Positions 25,669 through 34,467 of a DNA stretch of 64,000 nt are shown piece after piece. A program made the translations under genes and the position numbers. Below the pieces are notes generated by a model. That model saw nothing but the letters and a program-made list of their open reading frames with translations. It searched no databases and had not been told where the DNA came from. The number at the start of each line of letters is the position of its first letter. Positions within the stretch are counted from its first letter, which is position 1. Source of the DNA: Sulfurimonas sp. (GTDB lineage Bacteria; Campylobacterota; Campylobacteria; Campylobacterales; Sulfurimonadaceae); contig JALSLR010000035.1 in NCBI GenBank assembly GCA_026988245.1, positions 62,001-126,000 on the forward strand, in the 5' to 3' direction.

Positions 25669-27237
25669 ATGTTATATGAAATGTTTATGGGTGGCGCAAC
25701 AGCCATCATAAGTGGATTAGCCGGTTTTTTCATCTCTAAAAAGATGACAAGTGCTAACTTTGATATATTTGTAGAAAAAGCAAAAGCTAAGGCTAGTGCC
25801 ATAGAAAACGAAGCACAGAACCTTTTAAATAAGAGTGTCCATAAAGCAAAAGAGTTGGAACTAGAAGCTACTCGTCGCTATGAAGATGCAAAAGATAGAG
25901 CAAAAGAGGATATGCATCAAAGAGAAGATGCACTTATACGAAAAGAACAAGAGTTTCGACGTTTTAAGAAAAATGAAGAGCGACAACTTCATGAAGATAT
26001 GACAGCACTAAAATCTAAAAAATTAGACTTAGAACGCAATGAAAAGTCTTTAGCATCACTCAAAAAAAAGTATGAACAAAGAATAGATGAAGCACTCCAT
26101 GCCATAGAAAATAGTGCGGGAATGACAAAAGAAGAAGCTAAAGCATTACTTCTAAAGCAAGTTGAAGAAAAATCTCGTTCTGAGATATCTCATATAGTTC
26201 GTAAGTATGAAAATGAGGCTAAAAAAACTGCCAAGAAAAAAGCTAACTACATCTTAGCCCAAGCAACTAGCCGTTTTGCTGGTGAGTTTGCACATGAGCG
26301 ACTTACAAACTTAGTGCATTTAGATAATGATGAACTCAAGGGTCGCATCATTGGTAAAGAGGGTAGAAATATTAAATCTCTTGAAACCATACTTGGTGTA
26401 GATATCATCATCGATGATACTCCAAATGCAATTTTAGTAAGTAGTTTTAATCTTTATAGAAGAGCAGTAGCAACAAAGACGCTAGAGCTACTTATAGAAG
26501 ATGGTCGTATTCAACCTGCGCGTATTGAAGAAATATTTAAAAAGGTGAGTGATGAGTTTGAAGAGGGGATCCTTAGTGAGGGTGAAGAGCTCATCTCAGA
26601 TATGGATATAGGTGTAATGCACCAAGAGCTCATGAAACTCATAGGTAAACTAAGATATCGTGCCTCGTATGGTCAAAATGCTCTTGCGCATACGCTTGAG
26701 GTTGCTCACCTTGCAGGAATGATGGCAAGTGAGATGGGTGGGGATGTTAGACTTGCCAAAAGGGCTGGGCTTTTACATGACATAGGAAAAGCCCTAACTC
26801 ATGATGTAGATGGGAGTCATGTAGATTTAGGTGCAGATATATGCAATAGATTTAATGAACATCCTGTAGTTATAAATGCTATCTATGCGCATCATGGACA
26901 TGAAGAGATGGACACAATAGAATGTGCAGCAGTTTGTGCTGCAGATGCGCTCTCAGCTGCAAGACCTGGGGCAAGACGTGAAGTGCTAGAGAGTTTCTTA
27001 AAAAGAGTGACAGAGATAGAAGATATAGCATCAACCCATACAGGTGTAAAACAGGCTTACGCTATTAACGCTGGACGTGAAGTAAGAGTGATTATAAATG
27101 CATCGCTCATTAATGATGATGAATCTATCTTGATAGCCAAAGAGATAGCAACTGAGATAGAGGAAAAAGTTCAGTATCCAGGCGAAATAAAAGTAAATGT
27201 TATTCGAGAGAGTAGGGCAGTTACTTTTGCTAAATAA
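25669..27237 (+). CDS. rny: ribonuclease Y
   Basis: RNase Y is a membrane-anchored endoribonuclease that starts mRNA decay. The 522-residue protein has an N-terminal helix (GGATAIISGLAGFFISKKM), a long coiled coil (to about residue 200), a KH domain (LKGRIIGKEGRNIKSLETILG), and an HD domain with AGLLHDIGKALTHDVDGSHVD and AHHGHEEM. C-terminal GEIKVNVIRESRAV is the usual end. It uses the conventional architecture in place of RNase E. No exact copy of the dispersed 9-mer occurs in the gene (one near copy at about 26048). Confidence 0.96.
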   Translation: MLYEMFMGGATAIISGLAGFFISKKMTSANFDIFVEKAKAKASAIENEAQNLLNKSVHKAKELELEATRRYEDAKDRAKEDMHQREDALIRKEQEFRRFKKNEERQLHEDMTALKSKKLDLERNEKSLASLKKKYEQRIDEALHAIENSAGMTKEEAKALLLKQVEEKSRSEISHIVRKYENEAKKTAKKKANYILAQATSRFAGEFAHERLTNLVHLDNDELKGRIIGKEGRNIKSLETILGVDIIIDDTPNAILVSSFNLYRRAVATKTLELLIEDGRIQPARIEEIFKKVSDEFEEGILSEGEELISDMDIGVMHQELMKLIGKLRYRASYGQNALAHTLEVAHLAGMMASEMGGDVRLAKRAGLLHDIGKALTHDVDGSHVDLGADICNRFNEHPVVINAIYAHHGHEEMDTIECAAVCAADALSAARPGARREVLESFLKRVTEIEDIASTHTGVKQAYAINAGREVRVIINASLINDDESILIAKEIATEIEEKVQYPGEIKVNVIRESRAVTFAK

Positions 27238-27251
27238 AGGGCACCTCTAAA

Positions 27252-28403
27252 TTAAAAAGAGAGGCGGTAGTTTAGATAATAAGTATTGTTTTTAAATGAG
27301 CCAAACTCACTTCCATCTTCACCGTGTTGAAGCATCGCCCCTATGATGAAAGTGTTGAAATCATTTAAAGTGTAGGTGAGTGTAGGAGATACAAATCTAG
27401 AGTTTTTCTCATTAAAACTTTCAATGTAGAGAAGCGAGCCATCTAGAAAAATGTTAAAAGTGTAAGATAAGCTTGTTCCAGTATAAAATTTTGAATATGT
27501 AAGGTTTGTAAGTATATCGGAGTTCAAGTTAGAGAAAATCTCAGTATATGAAAAAGATTTAGATGAGTAAAGAGCTTCTATAGTTAAGTTTATACCATTT
27601 ATAAAACCATAATCAGCACCAGCTATACCTTGAAAAAAATCTATATCTTGCATATTTGGTTTTAACTTTGAGAGTATGTATGCACCCTCACTTCTTACTT
27701 CAATTCCAGTGTCTCCTAAGTTTGCCTCAACTTCATAGCCTATCATCTTAGTTATATCACTATATACCGCATCAATGGCTATATCGCTAAACTCTTGAAA
27801 TGTTTTGTATCTAGCAGCGTATTTAAGAGAATTGTCCTCTCGAAGAGAACTTGTGATGCTAAGGTCAGTTGTTTCATTGATATGTCTAGTGTATGACAAG
27901 GCAGCTACACCAAAAACTTCATCTGGTTCAAGGGCGTAGATATTTTTAGGGTTAAAAAGGTTAGTTGGTGTCCAAAATCTTCCAACACCCATAGTGATGT
28001 TTTGAAGCCCTACAGTTACTCTATTTTTGTCATCTTCGTAACCAGCATAAAGTCTATAGAGTTTAGCATATATGCTACCTTGTTCATAGTTTTTAAATGA
28101 AGTTTGAGTTTTAAAGGGCGTATCTGATTGTATTTGTTGTATGTACTTAAAATCATTAGAGTTTACAAATTCATCACCAAAATAATTGACTCCATCACCT
28201 ATGAGTTTTGCAAAATAATTACCTTCATAGTAGTCCATGTTTAGTCTTAGTCTATTGTAGTTATAAAGATATTCTTTTTGCACAGTTGGAAAAGTTGAGC
28301 CTTGACTTATAGTAAAGTTAGTGTTTTCTACGAGGTAATTAAACTCACCAAAAAGAGATGATGCTAAGAGTAATGATGCTAAGAAAAATCTCCTTAGCAT
28401 CAT
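27252..28403 (-). CDS. outer-membrane beta-barrel protein, last gene of the Lol-like operon
   Basis: The protein is 383 residues with a signal peptide (FFLASLLLASSLFG), then many amphipathic strands and a C-terminal YYLNYRLSF ending in Phe, as expected for a barrel. Strand phrases such as DKNRVTVGLQNITMGVGRFW and NPKNIYALEPDEVFG resemble DUF1302-like or porin-like outer-membrane proteins that accompany envelope exporters. It overlaps the ATPase gene by four bases, so it is probably the outer-membrane partner of that exporter. Its signal-peptide codons contain a GATGCTAAG / CTTAGCATC stem-loop. Confidence 0.82.
   Translation of the reverse strand: MMLRRFFLASLLLASSLFGEFNYLVENTNFTISQGSTFPTVQKEYLYNYNRLRLNMDYYEGNYFAKLIGDGVNYFGDEFVNSNDFKYIQQIQSDTPFKTQTSFKNYEQGSIYAKLYRLYAGYEDDKNRVTVGLQNITMGVGRFWTPTNLFNPKNIYALEPDEVFGVAALSYTRHINETTDLSITSSLREDNSLKYAARYKTFQEFSDIAIDAVYSDITKMIGYEVEANLGDTGIEVRSEGAYILSKLKPNMQDIDFFQGIAGADYGFINGINLTIEALYSSKSFSYTEIFSNLNSDILTNLTYSKFYTGTSLSYTFNIFLDGSLLYIESFNEKNSRFVSPTLTYTLNDFNTFIIGAMLQHGEDGSEFGSFKNNTYYLNYRLSF
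28375..28401. repeat. inverted pair of the dispersed 9-mer forming a stem-loop
   Basis: GATGCTAAG (28375-28383) and its complement CTTAGCATC (28393-28401) are separated by nine bases and would form a perfect 9-bp stem. A further direct copy lies at 28360-28368. The pair is at the 5' end of the outer-membrane protein gene, inside its signal-peptide codons, where a hairpin could also affect translation. Confidence 0.75.
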
Positions 28404-29065
28404 AGTAGTTTGCCATCATCAAGTTTTATGACTCTATCTACTGAGTTTACTACAAACTCATCATGTGATGCAAAGACTATAGTTACATCTTCTACCCTGT
28501 TTAACTCTCTCATCATATCCATAAGAGCTTTAGAATTTTTACTATCAAGGTTCGCCGTTGGTTCATCTGCTAAGATTATCTTAGGTCTTGATGCTACTGC
28601 ACGTGCTACTGCAACACGTTGTTGTTGCCCACCACTTAGAAGTGAGGGTAGGGAGTCTAGTTTGTCTTGTATCTCAAGTATGTTTGCAACTTCAATAACT
28701 CTTGCATCTATAATCTCTTGTGCTGTACCTTGCAGTTTCATAATGAAAGATATGTTTTCACGTACATTTAAAACAGGCACTAAGTTGTAAGCTTGAAAAA
28801 CAAAACCAATATCGTTTAAACGTATATCTGTTTTTTCATCTTTTGTGAGTTGAGAAATCTCTTTATTCCCTAAGTATATCTCACCAGAGTCTATACTATC
28901 AAGAACGCCAATAGCATTTAAAAGAGTAGTTTTACCACATCCCGATGAACCAGTAAGTGCTAAAAACTCACCTTTTTTTATAGTTAAAGATATATCATTT
29001 AAAGCATGAACTTCTCTTGGCTCACCTTTGTAAAAGTATTTTTGTATATTTTGAAGTTTTATCAT
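28400..29065 (-). CDS. ABC transporter ATPase, LolD/MacB type
   Basis: This 221-residue ATPase probably powers the two FtsX-like permeases encoded just upstream. Motifs are complete: Walker A GSSGCGKTT near residue 39, Q-loop FVFQAYNLVP, signature LLSGGQQQRVAVARA, Walker B KIILADEPTANLDS and the switch His in FASHDE. The NLVPVLNVRENISF stretch is typical of the LolD/MacB family, which extracts lipoproteins or other substrates from the inner membrane rather than pumping across it. It overlaps both neighbours by four bases. Confidence 0.95.
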   Translation of the reverse strand: MIKLQNIQKYFYKGEPREVHALNDISLTIKKGEFLALTGSSGCGKTTLLNAIGVLDSIDSGEIYLGNKEISQLTKDEKTDIRLNDIGFVFQAYNLVPVLNVRENISFIMKLQGTAQEIIDARVIEVANILEIQDKLDSLPSLLSGGQQQRVAVARAVASRPKIILADEPTANLDSKNSKALMDMMRELNRVEDVTIVFASHDEFVVNSVDRVIKLDDGKLL

Positions 29066-30273
29066 GAGTCAGCCTTTATAACCTCAGTTGGATTTAGATT
29101 TTTGATTTTTTTGAGTGGCAGGAAAACACTTAGAATAGAAGCAAAAATAATGGCAAAAAATGATGATGTAAAATATATTAATTTTATGTTGGCATATAAA
29201 ATGTTTGCCATCCCAAAACTAGCCATTCCATCTGCAAACTTGCTCAAGTCAAGTCCATGATGCTTTAGAATGTATAATAGAATGAAACCAAGAATTGAGC
29301 CAAATACAAAACCACCGAGTCCTAAAAATAGGGCTTCAAAAATAACTTGAGTTCTTATGTATGTGTACTTATATCCAAGTGCTAACATGATGCCAAACTC
29401 TCTTACTCTGTCTAGTATAGATACGTACATCACTCCAAGTATACCTATGAAGACAACAAACATCACTATGAAAAATGTAACTTTATTAAATATTTTCATC
29501 ATATCTTGCATCTGTTTTAGCATTGGATTTAACTCTTTAAAGTCTTTAGCATCATAGTTTTGAAATTTATCTTTAATGATTGTTATACAAGAGTTGGATG
29601 CTGTCCTTATAGCTATTTGAGTGGAAGTGTTTTGTGCTACTCCTGCGTAGGATAAAACTCTGCTTTTATTTGTAAATATTGTCTGGTTATCTATAGTAAT
29701 ATTTGTAGAATTTATGATGGCTTTTATGCGAAACATTATGGACTGTATGTCACCATGTGCATCTCTGGCGGTAAATATCACCTTAGAACCAAGATGAAGT
29801 TTTAAGTTTTTTGCCAACTCTTTACCTATTGCACATCCTCTTTTACCAAGGTTTAAATCTCCCACTTCTACAAACTCACTAAACTTACCAAATACCTCTT
29901 CATCTTCAAAATCAACACCAACTAGTGAACTAGGGTAAGACTTAGTAGCACTTTGCGATAAACCTTGGATGCTAAATCTACTTACAACACTACTCACTCC
30001 ATCTATAGACTTAAGTTCAGTTATGATGTCTTGGGTATTTTTGATATTAAATTTCATATCTTTGTTTTCACGATACTCTTTGGCGTAGATACTTATCTCT
30101 CCGCTATCACTTCGTTTACTTTTATCTATCATATTGGCTGCTAAACCATCATACAAACCCTCTATACTTAGCATCACACCCATAGACAGACTTATCATAA
30201 GTATGAGGAGTATGGCACGGCTTTTTCTTAGGTAAGCATTTTTAAGTGCAATATTTATGATTGTTTTATACAT
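29062..30273 (-). CDS. FtsX-like (LolC/E-type) ABC permease
   Basis: A 403-residue permease of the MacB/LolCE class: one N-terminal helix after KTIINIALKNAYLRKSRAI, a large periplasmic domain (about residues 45-270), and three C-terminal helices. Those include FFIVMFVVFIGILGVMYVSI and the coupling-type segment VREFGIMLALGYKYTYIRTQV. The start at ATG 30273 gives exactly the same length as the second permease upstream. A TTG at 30288 is less likely. The exact word occurs at 30167, and there is a near copy at 29545. Confidence 0.92.
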   Translation of the reverse strand: MYKTIINIALKNAYLRKSRAILLILMISLSMGVMLSIEGLYDGLAANMIDKSKRSDSGEISIYAKEYRENKDMKFNIKNTQDIITELKSIDGVSSVVSRFSIQGLSQSATKSYPSSLVGVDFEDEEVFGKFSEFVEVGDLNLGKRGCAIGKELAKNLKLHLGSKVIFTARDAHGDIQSIMFRIKAIINSTNITIDNQTIFTNKSRVLSYAGVAQNTSTQIAIRTASNSCITIIKDKFQNYDAKDFKELNPMLKQMQDMMKIFNKVTFFIVMFVVFIGILGVMYVSILDRVREFGIMLALGYKYTYIRTQVIFEALFLGLGGFVFGSILGFILLYILKHHGLDLSKFADGMASFGMANILYANIKLIYFTSSFFAIIFASILSVFLPLKKIKNLNPTEVIKADS

Positions 30274-31477
30274 GTCGCATAGCCTCAATAGGGGTAAACC
30301 TTCTTACATAATATATGGGGTATATGATGCTAAGGATGTTGAGAACTACTATGACAAGTGTGTTCCATGCTATAGTAAATAGATCAAAACTTGTTGGAAT
30401 CTCGTCGCTAATGATGCCATAGTCTTTGTAGATCTCACTTATACCCTCTATGACAAATGGATGCAGTTCAAAGTAGTATGCCAAGTAAGCACTTGATGGC
30501 ATAGCGATGATAACTGCACTGAGTGTCAATATAATAATTTCATAAAAAAGCAATGTATCAATATCTCTATCACTTATACCTATAGATTTGAGTGTTCCAA
30601 ACTCTTTTATGCGTGAACTTACATTTATAAAACCATAAATCATGATGACAAAAAATATAACCAAAAAGAAAAGCCCCATAGATATATAACCAAAGATACT
30701 ATCAACTTTCATAAGTTCCACCATAGCTTTCATCAACTCTTGCCAAGTGTATACTTTTGTGTCTTGTGGTAGTTTTTTTGATATATTTTTTGCAATGAGA
30801 TCGCTTTGTTTTAGCTCATTTACAGATACTGCTATGTATGAAGAAGTATTTTGTGCGTAAAAAAGCTCATCAAAATAGGCACGATTTAAAAAAGCAGAAC
30901 TTGAATCAAACTCATACATACCAGTTTTAAAAGTACCACATAACTTAAATATATCGGCAACAAAAGAGTAGTCTATGGCAGTTCCAACAAAACTAACTTC
31001 ATCTTGTAGTTTCAGTGATAGTTTCTTTGCTAAGCTTTCGCCCATATAAAGGCAGGCTCCACTAGAATCGTATATACCACTCTTTAATGCAGTTTTTAAT
31101 TTTGATATTTTTGACTCTTTTTTGAAGTCTATACCTGTTAGCATCATAGCACTTGACTCATCATCTGTTGAAGCTATGCCGTAGGTTTCAACTCTTGAAG
31201 TAAACTCTTTAACTCCATTTTCTTTTTCTAAAATAGTAAAAATTTTAGCATTGTCATATATGAGGTAATCATAACCACCCTCATCACGATAATCTTTTTG
31301 ATATATCGCCATTGCTCCAGTATAAACTTCAAGTGAATTTTTAAGCATTGAGTTATGTGAGCCATTCATAAATGCTACATATACGATAAACAAAAATGTA
31401 GTAAATAGTGTAAGTAAAAAAGTAGTGATAGAACGTGCTTTATAAAAGATGATATTTTTAAATGCTAAGTAAAACAG
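30266..31477 (-). CDS. FtsX-like (LolC/E-type) ABC permease, probable CTG start
   Basis: This second permease shares the layout of its neighbour: an N-terminal helix, a periplasmic domain, and three C-terminal helices including the GTLKSIGISDRDIDTL coupling segment. A start at TTG 31393 would cut off most of the first helix. The frame is open upstream to a TAG and encodes the family-like FYLAFKNIIFYKARSITTF. The only near-start codon there is CTG 31477, with AAGGA six bases before it and the preceding gene ending nine bases upstream. That start gives 403 residues, identical to the partner permease. Confidence 0.85.
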   Translation of the reverse strand: MFYLAFKNIIFYKARSITTFLLTLFTTFLFIVYVAFMNGSHNSMLKNSLEVYTGAMAIYQKDYRDEGGYDYLIYDNAKIFTILEKENGVKEFTSRVETYGIASTDDESSAMMLTGIDFKKESKISKLKTALKSGIYDSSGACLYMGESLAKKLSLKLQDEVSFVGTAIDYSFVADIFKLCGTFKTGMYEFDSSSAFLNRAYFDELFYAQNTSSYIAVSVNELKQSDLIAKNISKKLPQDTKVYTWQELMKAMVELMKVDSIFGYISMGLFFLVIFFVIMIYGFINVSSRIKEFGTLKSIGISDRDIDTLLFYEIIILTLSAVIIAMPSSAYLAYYFELHPFVIEGISEIYKDYGIISDEIPTSFDLFTIAWNTLVIVVLNILSIIYPIYYVRRFTPIEAMRHV

Positions 31478-31486
31478 ATACTATCC

Positions 31487-32218
31487 TTAATGAGAAAATC
31501 TTTTTAAAGCACTTTTGTTGAAGTACTGCTCTGAGATGCTCTTATCGTAAGATACATCTTCTAAAATCATTGTTGTACGATTGTTTTTTTTGTTACTTGG
31601 TTTTATCGTCCATTTTGTTGGCATATAATATTTTCCAAATTTTTTAACATTTTCATACTTAAATGTTCGTACTTCGTAGCCATCTTCATCATAAAAAGTA
31701 TCTTTAGTATTTGTGAAGTGCGTAGTGTCTATGATGCTATGTATCTTTCCCCAAACAACTGCTGCATCTTCGTGTGGAATAAGTTCTATAGTTACAAGTT
31801 TAGCATCGTGTTTTATCACCTTAGCATCATAATCATCTACAATGGAGCTTTGTTTTACCATATCATCATTTGAGATGTCACTTCCCATCCAGTTTTGTAA
31901 CATCATAGAGGGTGGAATTTTTATTGTTCTTTCAATTCTAGGAATGTATTGCCACATTTCATTACCTAAACTTAAAAAAGTTATGCCTTTGTCTCGAGGT
32001 GGATAAGTAATCTTTACAAAACTTTTTTTCTTCCCCTTCGCCCAAGTTTGCATCTTGATGGTACGCTCATGCCTAAGCGACTTTATAGTCATGCTTATCT
32101 TCATATATATGTTATTCCCACGCATATTTTTGTCGACTTTTTTGATGATATCCTCTGCTTCATTGGCAAAAAGGGTACTTAGAAGTATGATGCTAAGAAG
32201 TAATGATTTCATTTTCAT
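31487..32218 (-). CDS. LolA-like outer-membrane lipoprotein-sorting family protein
   Basis: This periplasmic carrier-type protein is about 243 residues, with a signal peptide (KSLLLSIILLSTLFA). The sorting-protein core begins EDIIKKVDKNMRGNN and includes IKMQTWAKGKKKSFVKITYPP, FLSLGNEMWQYIPRIERTIK and MLQNWMGSDISNDDMVKQ, as in COG2834-type proteins. In relatives these often accompany an exporter and a barrel protein, which is the case here. The start is ATG 32218 or 32212, inside the upstream gene. It could carry a lipid or lipoprotein from the permeases to the outer membrane. Exact words are at 31820 and 32189. Confidence 0.88.
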   Translation of the reverse strand: MKMKSLLLSIILLSTLFANEAEDIIKKVDKNMRGNNIYMKISMTIKSLRHERTIKMQTWAKGKKKSFVKITYPPRDKGITFLSLGNEMWQYIPRIERTIKIPPSMMLQNWMGSDISNDDMVKQSSIVDDYDAKVIKHDAKLVTIELIPHEDAAVVWGKIHSIIDTTHFTNTKDTFYDEDGYEVRTFKYENVKKFGKYYMPTKWTIKPSNKKNNRTTMILEDVSYDKSISEQYFNKSALKRFSH

Positions 32219-33002
32219 CCTTAGGTGAACGCAGTTTTTGAAGTTCATGAAAGTAAGTGTGCCCTATATATATGACATAAAAAACAGCTCCAAAGTAGAT
32301 GGCAAAAGGGATGAGTGAGACCAAGTAGAGTCCAAGTGTTTTGAGGCGTATAGAGCTACCTTTATGGTAAGTAATGAGTGCTTTTTCCTCTTTGGACATG
32401 ATGCTCGATGCTACATCAAAGGTGAGCATCTTATGAAAAAAGTAATACATTGGGAGATTAAAAGCAACTAAGTTTAAAATAGGGATAAAGTAAAAGGGTA
32501 TAAGAAAGAAAAAAAGCATCATCATGATAAAAAACCATTTGATAATCTGTATAAATACACCAAATATATTTGAATGAGGTGTCATCTCTACATCTGCATA
32601 ATGGAGTCGCCCAATCTCCCTTAAAATATTGGGAGTGAGAAAACCTATAACGATAATAGCAATGATAATGGAGATATATAAAGTAATAGCCCCACCTACT
32701 GCGTAGAGTAAAAAAGATGCTAACCACGAAGTAAGCGTATAGCTCATCAAAAACTTAATGATTGCAGAACCTTCAAGGTCTTCTTGCACTGTCTCGGTAT
32801 GGGGTATACCATTTTGAATACTGGTCTGTGTAGACTCCACATGCATGGTGCCAATAGCATCTGAGCCTATCCCAGCGATGACAAAAAACAGGACGTACAT
32901 AATTATCATGGTGACTAAAAAGGGTAAAAAAGAGTACTTAAGCATCTTCGGACTCAAAAAATCCTTGATGCTTAGGGTGAGTAGTGAAGTTTCTTCTTTC
33001 AT
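32193..33002 (-). CDS. EI24/CysZ-like inner-membrane protein
   Basis: This is a 269-residue protein with about four to six hydrophobic segments. It has an N-terminal SIKDFLSPKMLKYSFLPFLV motif, GAITLYISIIIAIIVIGFLTP and the NILREIGRLHYADVEM loop. This layout matches the EI24 domain family that includes CysZ, a sulfate permease, but is also used for unrelated membrane proteins in this phylum. Membership in the lemA to outer-membrane operon argues against a plain sulfate transporter here. It overlaps both neighbouring genes. Confidence 0.75.
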   Translation of the reverse strand: MKEETSLLTLSIKDFLSPKMLKYSFLPFLVTMIIMYVLFFVIAGIGSDAIGTMHVESTQTSIQNGIPHTETVQEDLEGSAIIKFLMSYTLTSWLASFLLYAVGGAITLYISIIIAIIVIGFLTPNILREIGRLHYADVEMTPHSNIFGVFIQIIKWFFIMMMLFFFLIPFYFIPILNLVAFNLPMYYFFHKMLTFDVASSIMSKEEKALITYHKGSSIRLKTLGLYLVSLIPFAIYFGAVFYVIYIGHTYFHELQKLRSPKDENEIITS

Positions 33003-33508
33003 AGATTACTTTTTATGATGCTAAAAGCTTGACGCATATCTGCATCTTGCATCTTTCCAGATTTATAAAAAAGCAGTGTCCCATCTTTTGCAAAAATTAA
33101 AATATTTGAAGCGTCATCTTCAACATCCCATGCATCTACAAGAATCTTGTTTTTATCTTTTGCATAGATAGTATCTGGAAACTCTTTTTGTTTTGATTTT
33201 AAAATTTTTTCTATGACAAAATTTGGTTTCCATGTAGCCCCGAGGTTTACGATAGCCATACTCCCAAATAGTGAGTGGTCATACTCTTGTTCTTTGAGTG
33301 CTTTTGAAAAATGTTCATTGACTGACTTTTCATCTGGGTCTATGTAAAAAAGAACATAGACTTTATCTCTTAGCATCTCACTTTTCCATGGGCCACCTGC
33401 AACTAAACCACCATTTTTTTCACTAATGCTGACACTTGAAGGTTTGCTACCAACACTAAGACCAAATACAGAGATGCTTAGCATCACCAATACGAGAATT
33501 TGTTTCAT
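32999..33508 (-). CDS. YtfJ-like periplasmic thioredoxin-fold protein
   Basis: The protein is 169 residues with a signal peptide (ILVLVMLSISVFG). The thioredoxin-like fold (VYVLFYIDPDEKSVNEHF, TWKPNFVIEKILKSK) lacks a CxxC pair, as in the YtfJ family. YtfJ proteins are periplasmic and of unknown function. The mature part has no cysteine at all, so it is not a redox enzyme. Four-base overlaps with both neighbours place it firmly in the operon. Exact words are at 33369 and 33477; the latter overlaps an inverted GATGC copy. Confidence 0.8.
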   Translation of the reverse strand: MKQILVLVMLSISVFGLSVGSKPSSVSISEKNGGLVAGGPWKSEMLRDKVYVLFYIDPDEKSVNEHFSKALKEQEYDHSLFGSMAIVNLGATWKPNFVIEKILKSKQKEFPDTIYAKDKNKILVDAWDVEDDASNILIFAKDGTLLFYKSGKMQDADMRQAFSIIKSNL

Positions 33509-34467
33509 TTTTTACTCCATAGTTTTTGATTTAATTGTAACTCTTGCACTATCCCTATTGCCATATGAAGTGTATCTACATACTCCATTGCTGTTTTGTA
33601 TTTTAGCAAAGATTTATATAAAGTTGGCTCAAACAGATCTTTATCATAATAAATAGCGATGTGAATATTTGCCCCAACAAAAGAAAAATATACGGGATGT
33701 CCAGAGCGTTTTTTGAGTAAGATGAGTTTTTCCATAAGCGTGTGTGACAAGATATATCTCGCTTCTATCTGATCTGAGCCATAGACTACAAATTCTTTTT
33801 CAAAGGCTACATTGTCCATCTTTATGAGAGAATCTCTTGAGAAGTTATTTGACTGCAACCAAGAACCTATGAAGTCTCCAAAGGTCTTTTGTGCACTATC
33901 AGGGAGAATGATGGTTTTATGGTGAAAATGTTTGTTAAACTCAGCGACTATAAATAAGCCTTTGAAAATTGTGGAGTAGGACTCCCTGCCTTTTGAGTCT
34001 TTATGCCTCTTTTGTGCATGTATATCGCTAAACTGCAAAGGGATAGAGTCTATCTCCCCTTTGACAAAGTCATTGCCATTTAATTTATCTGGATGGGAAA
34101 ATAGTTCACTGCGATTAAAATGAAGTTGGGGCACATGCATATGAGATGCATAGGAAAGTTTAGACTCTATAGCTGTTATGAGTGGTCGGATAATGGTATC
34201 TTTAAACTCTTGGGTGTAGTCTTTGATGAGAAACTTATAGATAAAACCAACAATAGCTATATAGACAACACCACTTGCAAGTAAAAAGTCTAAGTTTAAG
34301 TCACTGGCATTTAAGAAAAAGTAAGTTAGAGCTCCATAGATAAGTGAAAAAAACGAAAGAACTAGGATAACTCTATAGAGTACATGTTTTCTTTGTTCAT
34401 CAAGCTTTTTTAAGACAGGATAGAGAGACTTATAGTAAAAATCAGTCAATTCACTTTTGTTTTTCAT
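33505..34467 (-). CDS. DUF3137 membrane protein, LemA partner
   Basis: The 320-residue protein has two N-terminal transmembrane helices (YRVILVLSFFSLIYGALTYFF and FLLASGVVYIAIVGFIYKF) followed by a soluble domain with GLFIVAEFNKHFHHKTIILPD and SGHPVYFSFVGANIHIAIYYD, characteristic of DUF3137. The gene is immediately downstream of lemA with a four-base overlap, the usual pairing for this family. The function is unknown; the pair is thought to be envelope-related. Confidence 0.82.
   Translation of the reverse strand: MKNKSELTDFYYKSLYPVLKKLDEQRKHVLYRVILVLSFFSLIYGALTYFFLNASDLNLDFLLASGVVYIAIVGFIYKFLIKDYTQEFKDTIIRPLITAIESKLSYASHMHVPQLHFNRSELFSHPDKLNGNDFVKGEIDSIPLQFSDIHAQKRHKDSKGRESYSTIFKGLFIVAEFNKHFHHKTIILPDSAQKTFGDFIGSWLQSNNFSRDSLIKMDNVAFEKEFVVYGSDQIEARYILSHTLMEKLILLKKRSGHPVYFSFVGANIHIAIYYDKDLFEPTLYKSLLKYKTAMEYVDTLHMAIGIVQELQLNQKLWSKK

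Noticed and set aside
27243..27264. CCTCT/AGAGG hairpin between rny and the outer-membrane gene as a terminator.
   Set aside because: The stem is only five base pairs with an 11-base loop and sits in the last codons of the outer-membrane gene; too weak to call.
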